A stretch of DNA of 39,909 nt from an uncultured Slackia sp. (GTDB lineage Bacteria; Actinomycetota; Coriobacteriia; Coriobacteriales; Eggerthellaceae): positions 1 through 39,909 of the forward strand of contig NZ_CALUMA010000051.1 in the NCBI RefSeq assembly GCF_944321625.1, given 5' to 3'. A program made the position numbers and the translations under genes. The notes under the pieces were generated by a model. The model did no database searches, had not been told where the DNA came from, and saw only the letters and a program-made list of their open reading frames with translations. Positions 16,030 through 24,304 of the stretch are shown here, piece by piece. Position 1 is the stretch's first letter. Every line of letters begins with the position of its first letter.

Positions 16030-16120
16030 CAACTTTCGTGCGGTGCCTATATTACGCGGCACGTGTTTCCCGCGCATGAACACATCCCGAAATCACGCAA
16101 TGAGCATGCAGGGCGGCATT

Positions 16121-17428
16121 CTACGCCCCCAAGCTCGTCAGAGGCGCCACGCATACGCCGCTCGGCAACCGATAGGCAAAATCGGTCTTTCCTACGAGCA
16201 CCAACATGAAGCTCGGCTCCGGGTTGCGAGCTGCGGGGTTCGCCGCAACCTTGTCACGCAAACGGAGCAAACTCTTTTCCGCCTCGGGCACTTTGTTTGC
16301 GCCGAGCTTGATTTCAATCGCGCCCCACCTGCCGTCACGCAACTCAATAATCGCGTCGACTTCAAGCCCATCCGAATCGCGGTAGTATCGCAGCGCATCG
16401 GGCTGAGCCCCCTGCATCGCCGAGGCATATACGCGCAAATCGCGAAGACACATCTCTTCGAAAAGTTGCCCAAATAGCTGCAGATTCCCCATGAGCATTT
16501 CCGGGCTTGCACCCAAAAGCGCCGCCGGAAGCGATGGATCGGCAAAGCCGTGTTTTGGCTTGGTACGCAAGCGTCGGGGCGATTTGATGGGGGCATCCCA
16601 TCCGTGCAAGTCGCAAACTACATAACGACCAATGAAATAGTCGAGAAACGCCCGCATCCTGCGCTCTTCGGCATCGGAAGAATTCGAGATGGGCTCGTCA
16701 TTCATGTCTTTGGCCAGCGTCTTAAGCGTAACCGGGCTTCCTATGTTGCGCGCAAGCGACCGGAGAAATTGCCGCAACTCCCGCTCGTTACCGGGAGCTG
16801 CATCGTCCTGCTTGGCAAAAAGAGCATCAAGATACTGCGGCGGCACGATAAGAGCCGTTTCATCGTCAAGGTCCAAGGCCGCCGGCCATCCGCCCCTGCA
16901 CGCAAGCCTTGCAAGCTGGTTAAGGTCGGTTTTTACCGGACCACCAGAGAAGTTGCCCTCAAACAGTCTAGAAAGAGAAATCGCCCCATCCGAATTACCC
17001 GACTCATACAAAGACATGGGCCACATCTTAAGCCTAGATATTCGACCCGAACCCGTATGGCGAGTTTTGTCGTGAGAGGGACGCGAGGATCCCGTAAGAA
17101 TATAAAGCCCACGGCGCCCACCCGCCTCGTCAATTCTATTACGAACAGCGTCCCACGTTTCAGGTACCTCCTGCCATTCGTCTACGACGCGAGGGGCATC
17201 GCCATTCAAAACCGCACCGATGTCCATTTGGGCAAGCTCACGCGCCTGGGGATTGTCGAATGTAACCCGGCTATTGCCATGGGCGCGAGCGGTCCACGTT
17301 TTGCCCGACCACATTGTGCCCGCAATTTCTACAGCCCCGAACGCTTTCAGATGGAGCTCCACCGTAGAGTCAATAAGTCGAGGCCAATACGGCATGCCAT
17401 CAATTGTTTTTTTGATTGCTCCACTCAT
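16121..17428 (-). CDS. AAA-type ATPase with DUF4143/PD-(D/E)xK-like C-terminal domain
   Basis: 435 residues, cytosolic. Walker A GTMWSGKT (37-44), Walker B-like RVVDEWQEVP (80-89) and a sensor LTGSSRP form the AAA_14-type core. A middle helical region follows, and the C-terminal part has VDAIIELRDGRWGAIEIKLG, the D...ExK arrangement of a PD-(D/E)xK nuclease-like fold. This is the architecture of the widespread DUF4143 family, whose function is unknown and which is often found as multiple, mobile-like paralogues in gut actinobacteria and Bacteroidetes. It is preceded by two 41-bp direct repeats containing a -10 box. The start at 17428 is the first ATG. Terminated by the hairpin at 16006. Possible roles (defence, regulation, selfish element) are not established. 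Confidence 0.85.
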   Translation of the reverse strand: MSGAIKKTIDGMPYWPRLIDSTVELHLKAFGAVEIAGTMWSGKTWTARAHGNSRVTFDNPQARELAQMDIGAVLNGDAPRVVDEWQEVPETWDAVRNRIDEAGGRRGLYILTGSSRPSHDKTRHTGSGRISRLKMWPMSLYESGNSDGAISLSRLFEGNFSGGPVKTDLNQLARLACRGGWPAALDLDDETALIVPPQYLDALFAKQDDAAPGNERELRQFLRSLARNIGSPVTLKTLAKDMNDEPISNSSDAEERRMRAFLDYFIGRYVVCDLHGWDAPIKSPRRLRTKPKHGFADPSLPAALLGASPEMLMGNLQLFGQLFEEMCLRDLRVYASAMQGAQPDALRYYRDSDGLEVDAIIELRDGRWGAIEIKLGANKVPEAEKSLLRLRDKVAANPAARNPEPSFMLVLVGKTDFAYRLPSGVCVAPLTSLGA

Positions 17429-17455
17429 ATAAGACCAACTTGCTCATCTGGTAAA

Positions 17456-17542
17456 ACCGAAAATATCGACAGTTTTACCCCGAAAATATCGGATTGATTA
17501 TACCGAAAATATTGGCAGTTTTACCCCGAAAATATCGGATTG
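17456..17542 (-). promoter_or_regulatory. Two 41-bp direct repeats with promoter upstream of the ATPase gene
   Basis: Units 17456-17496 and 17502-17542 differ at only 2 of 41 positions. Each unit holds two CCGAAAATAT(C/T) boxes around a GTTTTACC segment, giving four boxes in all. Between the units, on the minus strand, lies a perfect TATAAT (17502-17497) about 70 bases upstream of the ATPase start; the -35 region falls inside the upstream unit and does not match consensus. The layout suggests a regulator binding both units and controlling the ATPase gene, possibly the ATPase itself. Confidence 0.7.
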
Positions 17543-17670
17543 GCAAACGCATGCCCAGCTTCGTGGGAGCTTTTCCAAGCCTTCCAGGGAGCAGAGCATA
17601 CCCCGCCCTCGCAATAGAACGCGCCTAGACATGGCAATGGTCGAGCAGCAAATCTGAATCGTCGAACAGC

Positions 17671-19278
17671 CTACTTTTCGGAATTCTCTAGCAGAGAAAT
17701 CAAATCCTGGCGCGAGTGAACGCCGGTCTTTGCGTAAATACGATCTGTGTGGGTCTTGATGGTGCTGTACGCCACGCACAGGTCATCTGCAATCGCTTGT
17801 AAACTGCGACCACGAGCAAGCTGCCCCAAAACTTCAGTCTCGCGCGCGGAAAGCCCATAGCGGGCAGCCACGATAGAGCATCGCTCGTCAAGTATCGCGT
17901 TGAACATTTCGGAAAGATTGAGTTTGGCTGCTTCCTCAATGGTAACTTTGTCGGACTTTGCCGCACGCTTGCCCGACTTGCGTTCATCCTGATGCCCTAA
18001 AGACAACGCCACGCCAATGCCGGGCGACATTGCGTTCTCCATAACGATGAACAGATACACAATGAACACCATCACACCAACTAGGAGCATGGAAGAGCTG
18101 GAGCCGAAATTCATGCCTAAAAACGTTCCTGCCAGAAGGCCCACGTTCATACAGGACTTACCCAAGCCAAATACCAGAGGAGTAGGCGCACTCGTGTTTG
18201 CCGCCAAATCCGTCAGGCTAGCCCACACATAAATTTCCAGCAGGGTATATCCCGACATGATGACCACCGACGCCAAGGTCTCCTGTCCCGCAGATAAAAA
18301 AGGAAGCAAAAGCAGGCCTGCCGCCATGAGCGGTACCACAAATTTATACGCCAGGTCTATCTTTGTTTCGCCGAAGAGCACGATGCTCGCCACCGCCAGC
18401 ACCACCAACACAATGGCTACTCCCGAAAACATTGCCTCCCCGATACCGCCTGTAGATGCAAAAGGCAATGCCGCTGTGTAGCCGCGCATAAAGCCAGGCG
18501 CCAAGCAACAAATTCCAACAAAGATTAGGAAGCGTACCGATATGGCTCCGCGAATGACACCCATCCGGCTCTTCTTTGGGGCAGTAGCGCCACCAAGATC
18601 GACACTTTCCGCACGGCTCATGGCATCGGTTGATTGCTCGGCCTCCCGTACCTCTCCGCTATGACTCATGCGGATGCTCAGATGATAAAAGGCAACAGAA
18701 ATGACAGGCAGTAGCATGGTAACAACAATGCCGGCCAAACGAGGGAGCATGCAGATAAGCAGGTAATAAAGAACGCCTACGGCCAAAGATGTCGGAATGG
18801 TGCGCTGCTTGGCAGAGGCGGGCGGAATGTCGCGATACGCATCTGCCCAAAGAAGGAGTAGCCCCGCAGTACCAACGCCGGATAAAACGGCAGCAGTGTA
18901 CACCCACATCGTGGGCAATAACTGCCCGAAGAAAAACCCAATGGTCCCCAAAACCGTTAATGCCGCAAACAGAGGTCCAAGACGGCGAAAAGCGCGCGAA
19001 GTCAACCAAAGAGAAAGCAAACCCAGCGCCACCATCGCCAGGCCATTTGAGAGCGCATTAAGAAGCCAACTTGAAAGACCCAGAGATTCGGGCATCGCAC
19101 CGAAAAACATCGTGGAGAAGAACGCCACATGGACCCAACCCCAGCATGTGCCAAAACCAAGGCAATGTATGAGCATCCATTCGCTAGAGTAAGATTTTTT
19201 GGACATTTCGGCGGCGCCGGAAGCACCCGAGGCTGCTTCATTGACTATGATTCCATTTTTACTAGTTTTATCAGGCAT
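17671..19278 (-). CDS. LuxR-family regulator with multi-pass membrane sensor domain
   Basis: 535 residues. The N-terminal part (about 30-430) has roughly a dozen hydrophobic segments split by a hydrophilic loop near 235-270. A linker follows, and the C-terminus is a LuxR-type helix-turn-helix (YGLSARETEVLGQLARGRSLQAIADDLCVAYSTIKTHTDRIYAKTGV). Such membrane LuxR proteins are greatly expanded in Eggerthellaceae and usually stand beside a respiratory-type reductase they are thought to control in response to its substrate. Here the gene is divergent from the flavoprotein at 19462. The start at 19278 (GGGGGA upstream) is preferred over an ATG at 19440 that would overlap the neighbour's promoter; a start near MSKKSYSSEW is also possible. 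Confidence 0.9.
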   Translation of the reverse strand: MPDKTSKNGIIVNEAASGASGAAEMSKKSYSSEWMLIHCLGFGTCWGWVHVAFFSTMFFGAMPESLGLSSWLLNALSNGLAMVALGLLSLWLTSRAFRRLGPLFAALTVLGTIGFFFGQLLPTMWVYTAAVLSGVGTAGLLLLWADAYRDIPPASAKQRTIPTSLAVGVLYYLLICMLPRLAGIVVTMLLPVISVAFYHLSIRMSHSGEVREAEQSTDAMSRAESVDLGGATAPKKSRMGVIRGAISVRFLIFVGICCLAPGFMRGYTAALPFASTGGIGEAMFSGVAIVLVVLAVASIVLFGETKIDLAYKFVVPLMAAGLLLLPFLSAGQETLASVVIMSGYTLLEIYVWASLTDLAANTSAPTPLVFGLGKSCMNVGLLAGTFLGMNFGSSSSMLLVGVMVFIVYLFIVMENAMSPGIGVALSLGHQDERKSGKRAAKSDKVTIEEAAKLNLSEMFNAILDERCSIVAARYGLSARETEVLGQLARGRSLQAIADDLCVAYSTIKTHTDRIYAKTGVHSRQDLISLLENSEK

Positions 19279-19461
19279 TATAGTCTTTGTCCCCCGAAAC
19301 AGCCCACATGCAAATGTGCGCGACCCCTCCAAAATCCACCGCCCTAGACGATAAATCAGAAGACGGCTTTTCCGTATAGTAAAGCACGTCATGAAGACTG
19401 GCAAATGGCTGGTCAAAATGACTGGGAAAGCGTTAGCCAAACGCGATTCAAGGAGGGAATC
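19279..19461. promoter_or_regulatory. Divergent control region, LuxR regulator and flavoprotein
   Basis: 183 bases. It contains the inverted repeat CACAT-GCAA-ATGTG (19305-19318), a plus-strand -10-like TATAGT near 19374 with no good -35 (as expected for an activator-dependent promoter), and tandem CTGG(T)CAAAATG-type repeats at about 19393-19420. These are candidate LuxR binding sites. Confidence 0.4.
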
Positions 19462-21036
19462 ATGGCAACCATCAATCTTTCTCGTCGTAACTTCCTGCGA
19501 GGCGCAGGTGTAACCGCTGCCGCAGTAGCGGCCGCCGGCATGCTGTCGGGCTGCGGACCCCAGTCCGCGGGAGACGGCTCAGATGCCCCCGCAACCGAAA
19601 CCTCTACGACAACCTACGAGCCCGCCGAAACCATGGATGTGGACATCGTTGTGGTTGGCGGCGGCGCCTCCGGAGTTGCCGCTACCGTTCAGGCGGCCGA
19701 GCTCGGCGCGAACACCCTCTTACTGGAGAAGAACAGCAAGTGCGGCGGCAATGGGCAGCTGACCGAGGGCATGTTCGCCCTCAATTCCCAGATGCAGAAA
19801 GACCAGGGCACGAGCAACGATGTCACGTTCCGCCAGATCATCTCTGCTGAACAGGAATTCTTCAACTACCGCATCAACGCTCTGCTGTGGAAGGACATGG
19901 TCGAGGCTTCCGGCGACGACATCGACTGGATGGCATCCCACGGCGTTAAGTTCTCCGGCGTAATCGACAATTACCACGGCCTGGGCAAATTTGACTGCTT
20001 CCACTGGTTCGAGGACGGCAAGGGTTCCAACTACATCGACCCCATGGTGGCAAGCGCCGAATCCCTGGGCGCCACCGTTATGACCGAGACCTCCGCTCTT
20101 GACTTGATCATCGACAACGGCCAGGTCAAAGGTCTGTATGCCGAAAAGGCGGACGGCTCCATCCTGCAGGTTAACGCCAAGGCCGTCATCCTCTGCTCCG
20201 GCGGCTATGCCCAGAATGAGGAAATCATGCTGGAGCGCGGCTGGGATTTGACCTATTCCACCAACAACGGCATCGAAGGCCACGACGGTGACGGCCTGCG
20301 CATGGCAATCTCCGCCGGCGCTAACGACGTTTCCCGCGAGCGCTGCTTCCTGCGCGAGGCCTACTCTTACGGCATCGACTTCTTCGCCACCATGTCCCAG
20401 ACCATCCATCGCGGCGGCCCCGTCCTGTGGGTCAATGAAGATGCCGAGCGCTACACCAACGAGAACTGCGGCCACTTCGTTCCCCAGTGCGTCGGCAACG
20501 CCGTTCACACTCAGAACGCCTCCTACCAGATTATGAGCCAGGAGATCATCGATTACTTCGTACAAGCCAACGACTATCCCGAGCTGACCGCCGACCTGGA
20601 CGAGGCTGCGGAAGCGTGCCCCGGCGAAAACTTCTATAAGGCCGACACTATTGCCGAGTTGGCCGAGAAGCAGGGACTGGATGCCACGACTCTGCAGGCG
20701 ACGGTCGAGCGCTACAACGAGCTGTGCGACAAGGGCGAAGACGACGACTTCGACAAGGAATCCGAGTTCCTGATCCCCGTGAAGACCGGCCCCTTCTACA
20801 TCATGCGTCAGGACATGGCGTTCTGGACCTCTATCGGCGGCATCGACTCTAACCGTAAGATGGAAGTCATCACCGCCAAGGGCGAGCCCATCCCCGGTCT
20901 GTACTCCGCCGGCACCGACTGCTGCAACCTGTATCGCGAGACCTACACCATGTCTATCCCCGCATCGTGCAATGCCAATAACTGCTACTCCGGCCGCACC
21001 GCTGCGAAGAACGCTTATGAGACCTGCGTGAAGTAG
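19462..21036 (+). CDS. Tat-exported, lipid-anchored FAD-dependent reductase (fumarate/urocanate reductase family)
   Basis: 524 residues. The N-terminus has a twin-arginine motif (SRRNFLRG) followed by a hydrophobic stretch and a lipobox-like LSGC, so the protein is probably exported folded and membrane-anchored. The FAD-binding Rossmann motif is VVVGGGASGVAATVQAAELGANTLLLEK; a C-terminal FAD segment is IPGLYSAGTDCCN...SGRTAA. It belongs to the flavocytochrome c/fumarate reductase flavoprotein superfamily. There is no haem or FMN-binding domain, so an external electron donor is needed. It is unusually Cys-rich, with five Cys in the last 42 residues. The start has AAGGAGGG 5 bases upstream. Substrate unknown; in this family substrates include fumarate-like acids, urocanate, steroids and plant or drug compounds. 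Confidence 0.9.
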   Translation: MATINLSRRNFLRGAGVTAAAVAAAGMLSGCGPQSAGDGSDAPATETSTTTYEPAETMDVDIVVVGGGASGVAATVQAAELGANTLLLEKNSKCGGNGQLTEGMFALNSQMQKDQGTSNDVTFRQIISAEQEFFNYRINALLWKDMVEASGDDIDWMASHGVKFSGVIDNYHGLGKFDCFHWFEDGKGSNYIDPMVASAESLGATVMTETSALDLIIDNGQVKGLYAEKADGSILQVNAKAVILCSGGYAQNEEIMLERGWDLTYSTNNGIEGHDGDGLRMAISAGANDVSRERCFLREAYSYGIDFFATMSQTIHRGGPVLWVNEDAERYTNENCGHFVPQCVGNAVHTQNASYQIMSQEIIDYFVQANDYPELTADLDEAAEACPGENFYKADTIAELAEKQGLDATTLQATVERYNELCDKGEDDDFDKESEFLIPVKTGPFYIMRQDMAFWTSIGGIDSNRKMEVITAKGEPIPGLYSAGTDCCNLYRETYTMSIPASCNANNCYSGRTAAKNAYETCVK

Positions 21037-21110
21037 TTCCGACTATCGGTTTCTTAGGACAATCCCTGGCCTGAGTCGGCCCTCCCTCAACCAAGCCAGC
21101 CCCTCCCCAT

Positions 21111-21141
21111 GCCCGCGAGCCAGAAGGCTCGCGGGCATTCT
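21111..21141 (+). terminator. Rho-independent terminator after the flavoprotein
   Basis: A perfect 11-bp stem GCCCGCGAGCC/GGCTCGCGGGC with an AGAA tetraloop, followed by ATTCTT. Located 74 bases past the stop codon. Confidence 0.85.
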
Positions 21142-21170
21142 TGCGCATCGTCTGAACAAGAAGAATTTGA

Positions 21171-22328
21171 CTACTCGGGCAGGCCCGCCACCAGAGCGAA
21201 CACGGTGTCACCAGCCAGGATGAGTTCGTCGCCAGGATGAATTTCTATCGCATCAGACACCACAAGTTCCGCGTCAATGCGATCGTCGGGCTCAACCTCA
21301 ACGATTGATTCCTCAGTTTTGGACCCGTCTCCGCGCTCGGGCTTGCTGCCCTCACTTCGCTCGATCTCGTTCTCGGACGCACCATCACTTGCGAGCTCAG
21401 CTTCGCCATCCGCGTCCTGGGCATCAACGTCTTGCACAGCACCCTTCGATTGCCCCTTCTCCCCCTTCGGCGGAGCGACCACGGTTTTGCTGCGATCGAC
21501 ACCGTTTATTACCACGGTGCCGTTGCGCGATCCCAAATCCTCAACGAACCAACGGCCCTCTTCGTCGCACCATATATGCGCATGGCGGCCCGACACGCGC
21601 GGACCCACGTTAGTAATATCATCCTCACCCAACGCGAGCGCACCAATCTCAACGCCGTCGCCTTCAGGCGACACCCAGTGGGCGCTTCCTTTCACGTAGC
21701 CGTCCACCACGCGAACCAGACCCAAGGCAAAAGGCGCACCAGCAATCCGACCCGACGCCTCTTGGGCATCGCCGAGCGTTGCGGCGGGCGTCGTGGCAAG
21801 ATTGTCCCCATGAATCGATCGCGCATAGTTGACTGCGAACTGAGCAGCAGCGCGCACATTCGCCGTGCACCCCGCTGCAACGAACAGCGTCATGGCAATT
21901 TCCACGCGCTCATCGTTGGTGTAGCCCGCCCCGCCGATAAGCCGCGCAAGCACGTTGTCGTACAGCGCCACATCCTGGTGCGCAGCCGAAAGCGCCTCCT
22001 TCATCATGGTGCCGCCATCGCCCACGATGAAGCCCAGAATCTGCTCGCTTGACAACGCACGCTTTTCGCGCGCCTTAAGACGCGCCACGATGCGCAGCGA
22101 CGACACGCCGAAATCGCTGAAATATCTGTCCTGCAATGAGCCTACCGGCGCATGCACAATAAACCGCGATACCCATGTCCGGTCGCTTACGCGACTCGCA
22201 GGACTGCGCCCGTCCGCCAGGGGCTTGCCCGAGAGCACCAGCGAAGCGAGTTCCTTGTAGCTCATGCCGCCGTATTTCTTCATGGCGGCAAACAGCGCGC
22301 CGCACGGGGTGAGGTGGGCTTCCGTCAT
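21171..22328 (-). CDS. FHA-domain protein with interrupted FHA fold
   Basis: 385 residues, cytosolic by prediction (no signal or membrane segment). The N-terminal 200 residues are of no recognised family. A phosphothreonine-binding FHA domain begins near 225: VSGRHAHIW (246-253) and DLGSRNGTVVING (264-276) are the Arg/Ser-His and Asn-Gly signature. The fold is then broken by about 75 acidic, low-complexity residues (283-358) before the last strands resume at IHPGDELILAGDTVFALVAG. The start overlaps the kinase stop (ATGA) and has AAAGGA upstream. Third gene of a coupled operon with a Ser/Thr kinase and an exported protein; it probably binds phosphorylated targets of that kinase (inference). 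Confidence 0.85.
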   Translation of the reverse strand: MTEAHLTPCGALFAAMKKYGGMSYKELASLVLSGKPLADGRSPASRVSDRTWVSRFIVHAPVGSLQDRYFSDFGVSSLRIVARLKAREKRALSSEQILGFIVGDGGTMMKEALSAAHQDVALYDNVLARLIGGAGYTNDERVEIAMTLFVAAGCTANVRAAAQFAVNYARSIHGDNLATTPAATLGDAQEASGRIAGAPFALGLVRVVDGYVKGSAHWVSPEGDGVEIGALALGEDDITNVGPRVSGRHAHIWCDEEGRWFVEDLGSRNGTVVINGVDRSKTVVAPPKGEKGQSKGAVQDVDAQDADGEAELASDGASENEIERSEGSKPERGDGSKTEESIVEVEPDDRIDAELVVSDAIEIHPGDELILAGDTVFALVAGLPE

Positions 22329-24304
22329 GATTCGTCCTTTCCGGTTTGAGGGGCGTCGCCATCCTGAGAGGTCTCGTCGTCCCGGGGACTCTCGTAGGTT
22401 TGCGAAGAATCGTCATGCGATGGGGCTGCGACGGACGTTGAATGCCCAGAAGCAGCTTCGTCAATTTTGGCGAGCCCTGCCGGCGCTTCAAGCGCAAGGG
22501 TCTTATCATCTTCGCCCTCGGGCAAGCCCGTCCGCTTGGGCTTGCGCGGCGTGGGAAGCGCCACAGCCAAGGTGTAATCCACCACAAGCGGGCACCATCC
22601 TGCCGCCACCGCCGCAAACAATGCTGCCGCCAGTCCACGCCACACGCCCAGCGATTCGGTGGAGATGCTCAGCAAGGCAGCCACGCCCGCGAGAGCGCCC
22701 AGCGCAAGAAACGCGCTTCCGCGAACGAAACCACGGAATGTGCCGGAATCACGCCACCTACCCAAAAATCCTAATACGCCAGGCACGGCAAGCGCGGCAG
22801 AGACGACCGCCCCGTTCACGCTTCCCGCCCACGCAAGCGGCCCCAAATCGAACGAAATATGCGCACCGTGAGCAAGCAGACCCGTTGCGCACACGACGAT
22901 AATCCATACCGCGGCAGACGCGGCTTTCGCTGCCGCCTTCACTATCGCGCGCAGCTCCATCGCCGACACGGCAGATCCTTGCGGTTCGCCATCAAGCATG
23001 CACGGCAAAAGCGGCTCGCCCGCAAGCGAACGCTCAACGTTTTCAGCGTACTGGCGACAGAATGCCGAGAGGGCGCCATGCATCTGGCGCGCAGTCGGAC
23101 GCGCCCCTTGCGGCACCGCAAGGCACTTAGCCAATAGCTCCGCAAGCTGGGCATCAACGTAGTCGAGGGCATCTCGTACGTCCTCGGCGTCGGGTCTTGA
23201 CGACATGCCGCCCGCCGAACGCTCCACCATAACCGCGACTTCCGGCTCATGGAGAAGCACAGCGTCTAGGTCGGCGGCGGGATTATGCGCCATGACGGGA
23301 ACCGCCGGCTCTTGTTCCGTCTTTACGCGATACGGAGAAACCGCTTCGTCAGAATCTGCGCCCACCAGGTCAAACGGGGGACGCCCGCACGCCAGGTGAT
23401 AAACCACGCTTGCCGCAGCATACACATCGATCGCAGGAGACTTACGCAAGCGCTCCAGATCGGGAACATCATCCGTAAGCATTTCGGGCGGCGCGTAATT
23501 CGCCGTAGCCTTGCGGGCCACCATGTTCTGGCGAGTGAACGAAACACCCTCGTCCATTGACGCCGATGACCCGAAATCGACCAAACAAAGTTCGAAGGCG
23601 CCCTCATCTGCCTGCTCGAGAACCGAAAGGCGCGAGGTGCGCACCATTACGTTGCCCATAGACACATCGCGGTGCACCATGCCGTCTTGAATCAAGTCCA
23701 TACGCATAAGCAAGTCGAACAAATCGCGTCCGATGCGCGCAGCGGTCAAAGGCGGCACGCGCCCTTCGTCATCGGCGGCGAGCAATCGACAAGCCTGGGC
23801 GAGCGTCTGCCCCTCAATCCACTCCATGACAATCGCCGGAGCACCATCCACCAGCCCGAATCCGTACAGACGCGGGAAACCCGCCAAGCCCGAAAGCGCC
23901 CGATGGCATTCGTATTCTTGGCGAAACGCCCGCTTGAGTGATTCCGCATGGCGTTCATACTCTTCGTCGTCGGTCGAATCCACGCGCTCGGGAAGCACGA
24001 GCGTCTTAAGCGCAAACGCTTCGCCCATGGCATTGGTCGCACGCGCAACGCGCCCAATGCCGCCACGACGAACATGCGCCTCGTCCACGAAGAGAGTTAC
24101 GAAACGACGCAGGTAGGCATCGCGCTGCTCGCCATCGAGTGCAACAGGCGACTCGAATTCCTCGATATGGACCAGGCGCATGCCACGCTCAGAGCGCTCA
24201 ATAGCTTCAGGCTGCGCCTCAAGCTCGATGACGGAATCGATGCCGTCGCGAGAATCGTCGTGACCGCTCATGCCGTTTTCCGGCCCTCCGAATCGCCGGC
24301 TCAT
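22325..24304 (-). CDS. Membrane-bound Ser/Thr protein kinase (divergent)
   Basis: 659 residues. The kinase domain spans about 65-390: glycine loop RRGGIGRV, Lys100 in FALKTLVL, catalytic loop HRDVSMGN (211-218, with Asp213 and Asn218), DFG (DFGSS) and an APE-like YAPPEM. HRDVSMGN differs from the common HRDLKPEN. After it come about four hydrophobic segments (about 455-590) and a hydrophilic acidic tail rich in Ser, Asp and Thr. No PASTA repeats are present. Start at 24304 with AGGAG 8 bases upstream, overlapping the previous stop (ATGA). Its partners are the exported protein upstream and the FHA protein downstream. Likely role: phospho-signalling at the membrane; target unknown. Confidence 0.9.
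   Translation of the reverse strand: MSRRFGGPENGMSGHDDSRDGIDSVIELEAQPEAIERSERGMRLVHIEEFESPVALDGEQRDAYLRRFVTLFVDEAHVRRGGIGRVARATNAMGEAFALKTLVLPERVDSTDDEEYERHAESLKRAFRQEYECHRALSGLAGFPRLYGFGLVDGAPAIVMEWIEGQTLAQACRLLAADDEGRVPPLTAARIGRDLFDLLMRMDLIQDGMVHRDVSMGNVMVRTSRLSVLEQADEGAFELCLVDFGSSASMDEGVSFTRQNMVARKATANYAPPEMLTDDVPDLERLRKSPAIDVYAAASVVYHLACGRPPFDLVGADSDEAVSPYRVKTEQEPAVPVMAHNPAADLDAVLLHEPEVAVMVERSAGGMSSRPDAEDVRDALDYVDAQLAELLAKCLAVPQGARPTARQMHGALSAFCRQYAENVERSLAGEPLLPCMLDGEPQGSAVSAMELRAIVKAAAKAASAAVWIIVVCATGLLAHGAHISFDLGPLAWAGSVNGAVVSAALAVPGVLGFLGRWRDSGTFRGFVRGSAFLALGALAGVAALLSISTESLGVWRGLAAALFAAVAAGWCPLVVDYTLAVALPTPRKPKRTGLPEGEDDKTLALEAPAGLAKIDEAASGHSTSVAAPSHDDSSQTYESPRDDETSQDGDAPQTGKDES

Noticed and set aside
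17456-17542. Possible short CRISPR array
   Set aside because: Only two units with a 5-base gap and no spacers; better read as operator repeats.
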